A stretch of 64,000 bases of DNA from Silurus meridionalis (Eukaryota > Chordata > Actinopteri > Siluriformes > Siluridae), in assembly GCF_014805685.1 (NCBI RefSeq), contig NC_060900.1:1348601-1412600 (forward strand), in the 5' to 3' direction. Position numbers and translations under genes: made by a program. How positions within the stretch are numbered: the first letter of the stretch is position 1; each line of letters starts with the position of its first letter. Below, piece by piece: positions 23,870-33,687 of the stretch. The notes beneath the pieces were generated by a model that saw only the letters and a list, made by a program, of their open reading frames with translations, ran no database searches and had not been told where the DNA came from.

Positions 23870-24099
23870 AAAAGCTTGACCACTTTTTTATAAGGCTGCT
23901 GGGCACCAACAACTAGCCTGCACCTTTTAAACAAAATAGATATTAAAGGTAATAATAGAACAAACTTTGACCTGCTTATTTGCATAGCTATTTTTAATGG
24001 TAGAGTTTCAGGTTTGTTACATATGTTATATACACCTACTGTACATATTTTTTTATTATATACTGTACTTTTACACAGAGAAATAACCAAGAACCTAAA

Positions 24100-24662
24100 C
24101 AGTGTGTAAATGATATGACTGCATATATTGTAAGAGATAGTGAAATATCAAAGCCCTGATTGATCAAGATATCAAAAAGAAAATAAATGATCATGTTCAA
24201 TTATCAACTTGCAGGAAATTTTTGGAACAAAAGTGCATAAAATATGTCACATAAAAGAACATGAACAATAAGTAAAACAGGTACAATTAGCATTTTCTGT
24301 ATCAGCACATCCCTTTTAGGTTTTATTCCTATCATAACATTCTGTGGTTTAAAGAAAATAACACAGAAAAACCCCACATCTCATTACACCAAGAGTGTAG
24401 TGGCAGCTGGGGGGTTATTAAAACAGGGGATGCACAATTTCCACACATGACCTAAAGATGGATAGAACTGTCATATATTTCTCACTTGCACACTAATGAT
24501 ACATAAATTTATTTTATGTCATGAGATGTAAAGTGTAGTAAATAAAGTATGCTATAAACAAAATTTTAAACCTCCGAAATGACGAGTCATAAGAGGGCTG
24601 GTATTTTATAGGCTTTCCCAAGATTTAAAGATGACATGTGAGGCGTGTTCAAACTCTTTCTT
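24100..24662. other. 5' flank of MHC II alpha-2
   Basis: AT-rich DNA. The first part matches the end of the duplicated unit; otherwise nothing recognised. Confidence 0.45.
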
Positions 24663-24703
24663 CCTGGATACTACAGAGTCACATTCAGGTCTAAGCTCAT
24701 TGG
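24663..24703 (+). promoter_or_regulatory. MHC class II X/Y promoter of alpha-2
   Basis: CCTGGATACTACAG (24663-24676) and ATTGG (24699-24703), followed by AGGATTTTA as in alpha-1. Order, spacing and sequence match the alpha-1 promoter at 2277-2317. Confidence 0.78.
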
Positions 24704-24788
24704 AGGATTTTAGATTAGCACTGATTCAACTACCTTTCGATCTTTCGTTTCTGTTTTTGAGGAAGTGAGAATTTGAGTTAGATTAAGG

Positions 24789-26227
24789 ATGAAGTTAGTT
24801 TTAATATTTTTTTACACTCTCATGCATAACGGACACAAGTACTCAGAGTAAGTTTGTGCACTTTGCTTTGGTTACCTAGCAACATTTCTAAATAGACATA
24901 CTGTCAAATACAGCATTTATATGCTTTATGTCCATTTTTACTTTACTTTTATTTATTTAAACTGTTATTATTATTTATTATTGTATTAAAAGACAGAATA
25001 GATGAATATGCTGACGAACGTTTAGTGGTATAGGAGTTACATGTCTGTTTAAACAGAAAGTGAGATAAATAAAGTGATATGTTACATGGTAACTGATGAT
25101 GTTGTGTCTTTGCAGCATGCAATTGGTAAACTAAGAAAAGGTTTGCTACAATGCTTCAGGTTCATTACTACTTTAGCATTTGTTTAATTGAAACTTTATA
25201 TCTTTTAGTATTATTTGTATTATTATTCTTTTTTGTAAAATTTTCAGGAAATGTTATATTTGTATTCTCTCTATGTTTTTGTTTTTTCTTGTTTGTTTAT
25301 TTTTATTGCTCTGTGAAGTACTTTGGGCTGTATTTCATGTTATGTACTGTAAATGAAGTTTTATTATTATTATGCTCAGGTTACTTTAGTGATTTCTTTC
25401 AGGTTATAATAATGTTTATTAAACTTTCTACATCTTGTGTACTTCCTGGTCTTTCCACAGCCAATCATTTTTATATTCAGTTAAGTGGATGCTCTGCCTC
25501 AGATAAAGAATTTGTGGTGGAACATGATGGGGATGAGATATTACACTCAGACTTTAACAAACATGGCCTGGTGATGAAGACACCTGATTTTGCAGACCCT
25601 ATAGAATGGCATGATGGTTATAAGTACAGTGTTATAGAGCAAGATGCTTGCAAGCACAACCTTGATTTTGCAATTAAGGCATTTAAAAACCCTTCAGAAG
25701 CTCTCGGTGAGTAACAATGTTGCGTTTCTCCAACACAGTTACATTTATTAATCAACACAGCATTTTAAGAACAAGTTTTATTAGCAATAATTGTGCATGT
25801 AGGAGAACAGTGTGATAAATAATGGTACAATTACATGGATTGTCATGGTAGTCTACAGGCTCAGATACAGATGTGTTTTGTATTTGTATACAGATGCTCC
25901 CCAAAGCTCAATTTATCCACGAGATGATGTGCACCTCGGTTCAAAAAGCACACTCGTTTGCTTTTCAACACGTTTCTTCCCTCCTCCTGTCCGAATCCGC
26001 TGGACCAGAAATGGTTTAAATGTGACAGATGAATCTACACTCAGTCAGTACTACCCTAATAAAGACAACACCTACAACCAGTTCTCCCACCTGCCCTTCA
26101 CTCCACAGGAGGGAGATGTTTACACCTGCACTGTGGAGCACAAGGCGCTGCAGATACCAAAGACCATAACATGGGGTGAGACGCAGTGTTTAATTACTGC
26201 TTAGTTCTTACGTACAGCAGAAATAAA

Positions 26228-26267
<40 letters not shown>

Positions 26268-26402
26268 GAGGTGGATGTTGAGGTGGATGTTGAGCTTCCC
26301 AGTGTAGGTCCGGCTGTGTTTTGTGGAGTGGGTCTGGCTGTGGGTCTGCTGGGAGTCGCTACTGGAACTTTCTTCCTGGTTAAAGGAAACCAGTGTAACT
26401 GA
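24789..26402 (+). CDS. MHC class II alpha chain, gene 2 (alpha-2), signal exon out of frame
   Basis: Class II alpha paralogue. Exons: 24789-24847 (signal), 25461-25706 (alpha-1 domain), 25894-26175 (alpha-2 Ig domain), 26269-26402 (connecting peptide, membrane helix, tail). The alpha-1 domain has cysteines LSGCSASD and DACKHN. The Ig domain has LVCFSTRFFPPPVRIRW and YTCTVEHKAL, and gains a possible N-glycosylation site (LNVTDES) absent from alpha-1. Exon 4 repeats a 12-base block, adding four residues (VDVE) to the connecting peptide. Exons 2-4 are fully open. Exon 1 is 59 bases, but exon 2 needs a phase-1 junction. Losing one T from the seven-T run at 24807-24813 would restore the frame and a normal signal peptide. 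This is therefore a real 1-bp insertion or a homopolymer error. The gene structure is otherwise complete. Confidence 0.9.
24981..25160 (+). promoter_or_regulatory. Beta-type class II promoter copy inside alpha-2 intron 1
   Basis: This block matches the region just upstream of beta-2 (about 27792-27975) in order: TTGTATTAAA, ATAGATGAATATG, CTACATGTCTGT-like, then CATGGTAACTGATGATG (X box, 25085-25101), GTGTCTTTGCAGCATGCAA and ATTGG (Y box, 25122-25126). No beta exon follows. It lies in the sense direction in the 613-base intron 1. Confidence 0.75.
26231..26260. repeat. (GT)n microsatellite in alpha-2 intron 3
   Basis: Fifteen GT units ending 8 bases before the exon 4 acceptor at 26269. Same position as in alpha-1. 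Confidence 0.97.
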
Positions 26403-26959
26403 TACTAAAGGTAACAAATATAAACACACATCACTCTCACACATTATATATTTCATACATCATATATCACTAACACATGTTTCTGTGATTCTAAAAGTGA
26501 GCTGAACACTTTCCCCTCCACCCTTAATTGCTGAGGAAACCAGAAGCCAATGAGACCATCAGCACTTACAGTATATTGCAATGTCTGGGAGATTCTGTAA
26601 AGTTATATTCTGTTTTAACTTCATGCTGTACATTAATTTCTGATTGTTTTTTCGATGTATCGAGGTTGTGTGTTCACATGTAATTTAGCCCCCATTTGAT
26701 TTCATTGCTGACATGTAAAATTCAAATCCTGTCTGCTATGTGGCCTTTCTGCAGTTCCTGTATATATGTATTTATTTTATTATTTATGTTTTCATACATG
26801 TTCTTCTACATCTGTGTGTGATGTTCTGTACATCATGGATTTGAAAGTGTAAAATAGTAAAGATTGCTGTGATATATAACCACAATTTATACTGCATTTA
26901 CTTTTGGTATAATGTCCAGTGTTAAAATCTCTATATAAATAACAATGAATTTGAACTAT

Positions 26960-27010
26960 AATAAAGCTGGTCATTGTACCTATTTATCTGATTGTACACA
27001 TTGTAATAAA
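26960..27010 (+). other. Poly(A) signals downstream of alpha-2
   Basis: AATAAA at 26960-26965 and 27005-27010, about 560-600 bases after the stop codon. They could end a longer 3' UTR than that of alpha-1. Confidence 0.5.
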
Positions 27011-27787
27011 ACACATACAACTTTTGATATAATTGCTTGGTAAACCTTTATTTAAATTCCTTCATTTTTACATTATACACACTCTAAAATGTCCCATTGT
27101 CCAGTATTATTTTTACTGTATTGTTTCAGTCTCAATTACTTACATTTCAATATATATTTAAAAAGAAATGTAAATGTATTAAATTATTACCAGTAGTCTA
27201 TTCTCTTTATTTTATAGCGTTTCTCTCAGCTGCTCTGCTTCAACGAGTGTTTGTTTATATTACAGTTTTTATAAAATTGAATTACAGAGCGACCTTCAGA
27301 AAAAACAGTGAAAAGGGGCACTAAGGGGTGGGTCCTCGTCAACATAATTATCCACTTTTTACAAATATACAATTGACGTAGCCCTGACGTTAAGTACAGT
27401 ACATGTTGCTTGAAGCTGTTGCTTTAACCAATCAAATTTCAAGTTGGTTACTAGAAAAACTGTTCAAAAGTGTTTGTACATGCAAACACAATCTTGTGTT
27501 GCAAGTGTAGTGGTATTTTCTAGCTTAGTTTAACAGACTCATCTCAACTTATCAAACTTTCAAATATTGTCAAATATTTATTCCCTTTTTTCTCCCAGAA
27601 TGGTTCAGTGAAACCTTTGTAAGTTTATGTCAGCTGGGGTTTTAACATTTGGTTAGATATGTTGAACATCCAAATTGGGTGAACAATTCCCTCTAGTTGG
27701 CCAGATCATAAACAGGTTTGAACAGGAATGTGTTTTAAATTTTTTTTTATAAAATTTATTTAAATTAAATGTTTAAAAAATTGTTTT
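27011..27787. other. Alpha-2/beta-2 intergenic
   Basis: AT-rich spacer between the two genes. Nothing recognised apart from the beta promoter region at its right end. Confidence 0.45.
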
Positions 27788-27887
27788 TGAAATTGTATTA
27801 AAGTACATCATAGATGAATATGTTGAGAGACTCATTGTAGAACAGGGACTACATGTCTGTCTAAACTGAAAATTAAGTGATGTGCTA

Positions 27888-27929
27888 CATGGTAACTGAT
27901 GATGCTGTGTCTTTGCAGCATGCAATTGG
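27888..27929 (+). promoter_or_regulatory. MHC class II X/Y promoter of beta-2
   Basis: CATGGTAACTGATGATG (27888-27904) is the X box and ATTGG at 27925-27929 the Y box, about 60 bases before the ATG at 27991. The layout matches beta-1. Confidence 0.8.
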
Positions 27930-27990
27930 TTCAATAAGAACAGATTTCCTGGAATCATGGCATGTAACACAAACAAAAAGAAAAATAATA

Positions 27991-29270
27991 ATGGCGACGC
28001 ACTGGCCCTTTCTTCTGATTGAATTATTTTTTATTTGGGAAACAATAGGTGAGTTTTATTTTAAATTATAAAAATAGTTTACAAGGTGAAGTGTGTGCAA
28101 ATAACTTGGTATGTGCTGAAATAGTAGTTATTTATTTGACTTTTTTTCAGATGGATATTATAGTGAGAGGAGATCTCAGTGCTTATACACTGCCAACGAT
28201 TTCAGTGATATGGTTTTTATTGATTCCTATACTTTCAACAAGATTCAGTGGATATGGTTTAACAGCACTGTCGGGAAGTTTCAGGGATACACTTTACAGG
28301 GCATTAATGCTGCAAATTATTGGAACAAGAACAAAGCATTCGTGGAATCAGAACGAGCTATTGTGCAGTCCTGCAAGCACAATGCACATAAATGTTACTC
28401 AGCGATAGCAGATAAAACAGGTAACACAGTTAATAACAGTTTCAACAATTTACATGTTGTCATCATTTTAACGCTTGTTTCAGAGGGTAAACATTAAAAT
28501 AACACAAAATGTCTTATATCTATGGTGCTATTGTTATTTCTGCAGTTGAGCCTCAGGTTAAAGTGAGGTCAGTGAAGAAGTCAGATGGATCACATCCTGC
28601 CATGTTAATATGCACCGCTTACAACTTCTACCCAAAGTTCATTAATGTAACCTGGCTGAGAAATGGGCAAAAGATTAAGGGTGATGTGACGTCCACTGAG
28701 AAGATGGCTAATGGAGACTGGTACTATCAGATCCACTCTCACCTGCAGTACATGCCTGAATCTGGAGAGGAGATCTCCTGTGTGGTGGAACACGCCAGCT
28801 TAAAAAAACCCATAATCTATAAGTGGGGTGAGTCTGATCACTAATTGCTGTCATTTTTCAACAATTAACAACTGATGGAACAAATAGTTAAAAACAACCA
28901 AATAACATTGTAAATGAAGAAATAGTTCTCAATACTCAACATGCTGTTATTTTCTAATGTCATGTGCTGCTATTAACAATTTTAATTTGGTTTTATAATT
29001 GGATCTAAACCCCTGTATGTCTCAGACCCGTCCATGCGTGAATCTGATAAGAGTAAGATCGCTATCGGAGCTTCAGGGTTGGTGTTGGGGATCATAATCT
29101 CAGCATCTGGATTCATCTACTACAAGAAGAAACACTCAGGTCAGTGACGTATATAAAGAGAAATAAGATCAGAACTGAACACACACACGTGTAGAATCAT
29201 TAAAGTTTCTGTCTGATCTTCATCATCTGCTTTATTTCTGATCACAGGACGGATCCTGGTGCCCACATAA
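27991..29270 (+). CDS. MHC class II beta chain, gene 2 (beta-2), complete
   Basis: Class II beta chain, 248 residues, with all junctions GT-AG and phase 1. Exons: 27991-28048 (signal, MATHWPFLLIELFFIWETI), 28151-28420 (beta-1 domain), 28546-28827 (beta-2 Ig domain), 29026-29139 (connecting peptide and membrane helix), 29248-29270 (tail and stop). Key residues: cysteines SQCLYTA and QSCKHNA, glycosylation site WFNSTVG; Ig cysteines LICTAYNFYPK and SCVVEHAS, with a second possible site FINVTWL. The helix ends GFIYYKKKHS, tail GRILVPT. Exons 4-5 are nearly identical to those of beta-1, while the beta-1 domain differs at many positions. The 3' UTR is interrupted by an RTE LINE. Its natural partner by position is alpha-2. 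Probably DAB-type. Confidence 0.97.
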
Positions 29271-29499
29271 ACACAGGTAGATGGAATTCGACGATTTGAT
29301 CTTATTTCCCGTATTAGTTTATTTACCCATAATGCTCTGTTTTGTTTACACTAAAACGTGAATTCTCCTGTTTCAGGTCTTTACACTGAGAAACACTGGA
29401 GTGTTTACTGAAGAGACTTTAACTGTTAAACATCTGCTTTATTCTGAACATTTCATACTTACTGAACTGAAACATCTGCATCTGGATTTACCTTAACTT

Positions 29500-30745
29500 C
29501 ATGTCTGATTTTCTTCTTCTTCTTCTTTTTTCGGCTTCTCCCATTAGGGGGCGCCACAGTGGATCATCTGTCTCCATCCCCCCCCTGTCTTCTACATCTG
29601 CTTCTTTCACACCAACTACCTGCATGTCTTCCCTCACCACATCCATAAACCTCTTCCTTGGTCTTCCTCTTTTCCTCCTTCCTGGTGTCTCCATTCTCAG
29701 CATTCTCCTACTGATATACTCCATGTCCCTCCTCTGCACATGTCCAAACCATCTCAATCACACCTCCCTCACCTTGTCTCCAAAACGTCCTACATGCGCT
29801 GTCCCTCTAATAAACTCATTTCTAATCCTGTCCATCGTCGTCACTCCCAATGAACATCTCAACATCTTCAGCTCTGCTACCTCCAGCTCCACCTCCTGTC
29901 TTTTACTCAATGCCACTGTCTCTAAACCATACAACATCTCAGGTCTCACCACAGTCCTATAAACTTTCCCTTTTCCCCTGTAGTTACTGCAGGTCTGCAC
30001 TTCTCCGTTACTCTTAAAGAATAACCAGCACACTCCTTCTCCATTCCTCAGGCTTCTTCTCACCTTCCAGAATCCTGTTAAACAATCTGGTCAAAAACTC
30101 CACTGCATCGCTCCTAAACACCGGTATGTCATCTGGTCCAACCGACTTTCCATCTTCATCCTTTTAATCGCCGCTCTCACTTCCTCCTTACTAATCCTAT
30201 CTACATCCTGCTTCACATCTCCACATCATCCAACCTTCTCTCTCTCTCATTTTCCTCGTTGATCAGCTTCTCAAAATACTCCCTCCACCTTCTCAACACA
30301 CTCTCCTCACTAGTCAACACATTTCAATCTCCATTCTTTATTGCTCTAACTTGCAGCACATCCTTCCCAGCTCGGTTCCTCTGCCTGGCCAATCGCTACA
30401 AATCCTTTTCTCCTTCATTAGTTTTCAACTTCTCCCTAACCTCCGCTCTCCTACACTTCTCCTTCCCCTGCTGTCTCTGTAAACTTCTTCCTTCTCTCCT
30501 TCTCCTCTTTCAGCCAACAGTATTCCAATTTCCACCGGTACCCGGTTGGTTAACGATACCTGTGGTGGTCGTTGGTAACCCGGGCCTCGACCGATCCGGT
30601 ATGAAATTCTGATTCATGACCTGCATATTTGATTTGGCACATGTTTTTACGCTGGATGTCCTTCCTAACACAACCCTCCCCATTTACCCGGGGTTGGGAC
30701 CGGCACTAAGAGTGACCTGAGTTGTGCAACCCTAATGGCTGGGTT
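29500..30745 (-). mobile_element. RTE-clade LINE, internally deleted, in the beta-2 3' UTR
   Basis: The minus-strand translation has the RTE C-terminus in pieces: [98 protein letters not shown] and GRRKRGRPRKRFMDVV. CSNYRG is joined directly to the YRTVVRP block, so most of the RT core is deleted. The 3' end is a (TTC)n tail (29509-29526). The 5' side includes CCCGGGCCTCGACCGATCCG. Sequence before 29500 and after 30745 is homologous to the uninterrupted beta-1 3' UTR. Confidence 0.9.
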
Positions 30746-31619
30746 TCCATTAAAACTGTTGTTAAATAATTTAATTATAGGTTTTATAAAAGCTCTTCAG
30801 TAGAAAGTGTTTTAAATTGAGCCAAATTTCTACATATAGCTTTTAAAACAATTAAGATTTTAAACATATTTATTTTTTAATTAAAGCCTAATAAAGCATC
30901 CGTTTAGGAATGAATGCTTTTCATTATTAATTCAATAGCGCCCCCTACAGTTTGCTGTAACCTCATCACTGTCTCAAATGATTTACAGATGTTTTATATT
31001 AGGGGTTTAAGCATGAAAACCCTATTGTTTTTGTAGAGATTTTTATTTTTATTATTATTATGCTATAAAACTGATTGTGCAGACCGAACCATAAAGCCAA
31101 GGCAACGGACTCTACTGTTACTGAAAGTTATTGCTCTGATCGTTTAGAGTGCTTGATGATTAAGTGCAGACCCTTTTATTTAGTGAGAGAATTCTCAGCC
31201 GTTGTTGTGACTGTGGTGTACATTCCTCCAGAGGCTAACGCTAAACTAGCTATGGAGGAACTGCAGGCAGCTATCAAAAACAACAAACTCCCTGTTTACC
31301 CTTCACTGTGCTCCTCTGTATAACTCTATTCATCAAGTATGCAGATGACACCACCATGGTCATCTAGATCAGCAACGATGACGAATCGGCCTACAGGGAA
31401 GCGATCTAAAGCCTGACAATGTGGTGTGCCATCAACAACCCTTAATGCAGGGGCGGAGCCATCATTTCAAAAGTGGGGGGACGAAATGTCTAGTGTTACC
31501 TTTTGTATTTTTTAGTTAACTCTTGTGTAATTGACAGGTTTTATTTTTAATCATATTTTTTGCTTTGTATGCTTTATGATTAGAAATTATTATAAAACAG
31601 AAAGAACAAAAGAAATACA

Positions 31620-31790
31620 ACAGCTTGCCACTGGTACAGGACCCTTAAAAGGACATCTTTGTACAATATTTACCCCAAAAAATGTATAGTTGTACATTAA
31701 GGTACACATTGGTACTTTAAGGTAGTCATGTGTACCTTTTTCAGTATAAAGTACAAAGATGTCCTTATAATGGTACTAAGTGTATATTGT
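31620..31790. repeat. Imperfect palindrome inside the hAT
   Basis: GGACATCTTTGTAC on the left pairs with GTACAAAGATGTCC on the right, and the intervening GTAC-rich stretches also pair. It could fold back as a ~120-base hairpin. Probably a small foldback DNA element. Confidence 0.65.
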
Positions 31791-32449
31791 TTACATATTT
31801 TAAATTGTATTTTGTGTATGCACAGTACATGACACACAGTAATGGAGACTTGCATATTCAAATAATACTTCATTTTGTTCTCTTCTACGGTCCATGTTTC
31901 AGGAATAAAACAAGTCATTCAAAACAAACCTTTGAAAGAAAATATGTATTGAACTCAACTGACAAACATGTCAACACCCGATATCAATTATACAATGAGA
32001 TGAAATAAACATTTAGTGTCACTTCTTTTAAATTTAGGTATCAGGATTAGGATTATGGGATGCAGAATATGGTCATAAAGAATAAGGAATGAATATGTGC
32101 TTTCTAAGTCGCCTAATAAACAGCCAATGTGCAGTTGTTCATCATACTGATGTGTTTTCTATATTTTACTAATTAATTTTTTTATGATTGGTCCATATGT
32201 AATCCTACAAACACTTGTGTATAAATTATACATTATAAAACGTAAAAAAAAAAAAAAAAAATGCAATAGCAGCCAGGTGTTAAAGCCACATCTGTTCTCA
32301 CCTGTAAAGTTTCTTGTGTAACATCCTGAATCTGCTCTGACAAACCGAGTCTGTCTGCTTGTTGCTCATTCTTGAAAACACATAAAAATGTAAAATTAGA
32401 GCAATAATGAAAGAGCAGCTCATAAAATAAAGATCAGTTCCTATCAGCA

Positions 32450-32700
32450 TACTGTAACGTTTCCCCTGTCATCTACCCTCATTCACCGGACTACATTACC
32501 CAGCATCCTTTGCACCCTGTTTGTTTCCCGTCTTTACCAGTCTGTTCACCACGACTCTATTTATACTCATCACCACTGTCTTCACTCAGTGTCGGTTAAT
32601 GTCTTTACTACAGTGTATGTGTGTGTGATTTACCTGCTCCTTATTATTAAAATCACATCTTTCGTCGTCCTCGTGTCTCCGTGTCCTCACTGTGACACAC
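32450..32700. other. Possible solo LTR-like segment
   Basis: A GC-richer island in the hAT running from TGTAACGTTTCCCC to CTGTGACA, with TG...CA ends and ACTACATTACCCAGCATCC inside. I found no matching flanking target duplication and no coding sequence. Confidence 0.3.
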
Positions 32701-33169
32701 AGAGTTAAACATGCTGTAAAATCTCACTTCAACATTATCTTTATTTTTATTTAATGGGTTTTAAAAAAGTGAACGTTTGTCCAAGCAGCTATTTTTCCTT
32801 ATAATCCATTAAAACCTTTAAAACTTGCTAAATATTCAACAAGAGCAACAGGCAGAGTTATTAAACATTGTGCAACACAATTCGGATACCATATGCAACT
32901 TACACTGCTTGAGTTTTTTGTAAAAAAGGAGTGAAGCGGTTTTTGCCGCTTTGAGCTCATCGTAACCGAATGTTGGATCGCGCGCGGGACCGCGGATGCG
33001 ACTTGAGCTACAGTACCAGGGCGCGTGACAAGTGAGTGACTGATTGCCATGACTACGTGAACGTCATCTATAGACTATCTTGTATCTTCGAATTTTAAAT
33101 CACTCTGCATTTATATACATTGCATTAAAACCTCAACATGTCGTGAACACACACTCTCTGATTTCCGTA

Positions 33170-33226
33170 AAGCTGCTTTGAGACAATGTCTGTTGTGAAA
33201 AGCGCTATACAAATAAACTTGACTTG
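33170..33226 (+). mobile_element. L2-type 3' tail
   Basis: GCTTTGAGACAATGTCTGTT then GTGAAAAGCGCTATACAAAT, ending in a CTTGACTTGACT tail. This is the standard 3' end of fish L2 elements and their SINE parasites. It lies alone inside the hAT. Confidence 0.75.
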
Positions 33227-33687
33227 ACTCTCCACTAAAAAGTGTGGGGGACATGTCCCCCGCATCCCCCGTGTAATCTACGCCCCTGCCTCAATGCCAT
33301 GAAGACTAAAGAGCTCATTGTGAACTTTTGGAGATCTAACAGCAGGAGACACTTCCCAGTCAACATCAATGGTAGAGTGAGTCTCCAACTTTAAGTTCTT
33401 GGGAGTTCACATCTCTGAGGATCTGTCCTGGCACCGGGACACTTCAGTTTTCGTTAGGAAGGCAAAACAGCATCTGTACTTCTTGAGGAGTCTTAGGAAA
33501 GCTCATCAGTCCCCAGGGATTCTAACAAGTTTTTTTAGTCACAAACTGTTTAACCTCCTTCCATCAAGAAGGAGATACAGGAACAAACAGACCAGAACCA
33601 GCAGGTTCAGGGCCAGCTTTTTTCCATCCACCATCACACTACTGAACTCTACACTACACCATTAAATCACTGTATAAACACTGTAAA

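Larger units (their letters stand above)
21830..23880 (-). mobile_element. L2-clade LINE, 5'-truncated, with 3' UTR and tail
   Basis: The right part encodes an L2 reverse transcriptase on the minus strand. The left part is the typical fish L2 3' UTR in antisense (GGCAAGGAAAAACTCCCTTA, GAGAGGAACCAGACTC). The 3' end is the antisense of GCTTTGAGACNNTGTTGTGAAAAG. The matching site in the other duplicated unit (about 35205-35270) has no L2, so this copy inserted after the duplication or was lost from copy B. Confidence 0.88.
31448..33288 (-). mobile_element. hAT transposon with 8-bp target duplication
   Basis: Begins CAGGGGCGGAGCCAT and ends TAATCTACGCCCCTG, the terminal type of fish hAT elements. 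It is flanked by CCTTAATG (31440-31447) and CCTCAATG (33289-33296), an 8-base target duplication with one mismatch. A minus-strand frame contains MSSKRQKPLHSFFTKNSSSV (near 32880-32960), like the start of TTF-finger hAT transposases; the rest is missing. An L2 tail sits inside at 33170-33226. Confidence 0.88.
31075..33665 (+). mobile_element. Rex1-like LINE, deleted and split by a hAT element
   Basis: Endonuclease part near 31180-31290 (VREFSAVVVTVVYIPPEANA), then after a deletion the RT active site KYADDTTMV (about 31336-31362) and YREAI. The hAT interrupts at 31447. Past 33297 the frame resumes with MKTKELIVNFWRS, VLGVHISEDLSW and FFPSTITLLNSTLHH (33665). Stops and deletions make it inactive. 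It is the same family as the fragments at 5570 and 10220. Confidence 0.85.

Noticed and set aside
25151..25714. 187-residue ORF with hydrophobic N-terminus fused to the alpha-1 domain of alpha-2
   Set aside because: The hydrophobic part is translated T-rich intron 1. The splice acceptor at 25460 and homology to alpha-1 define the true exon.
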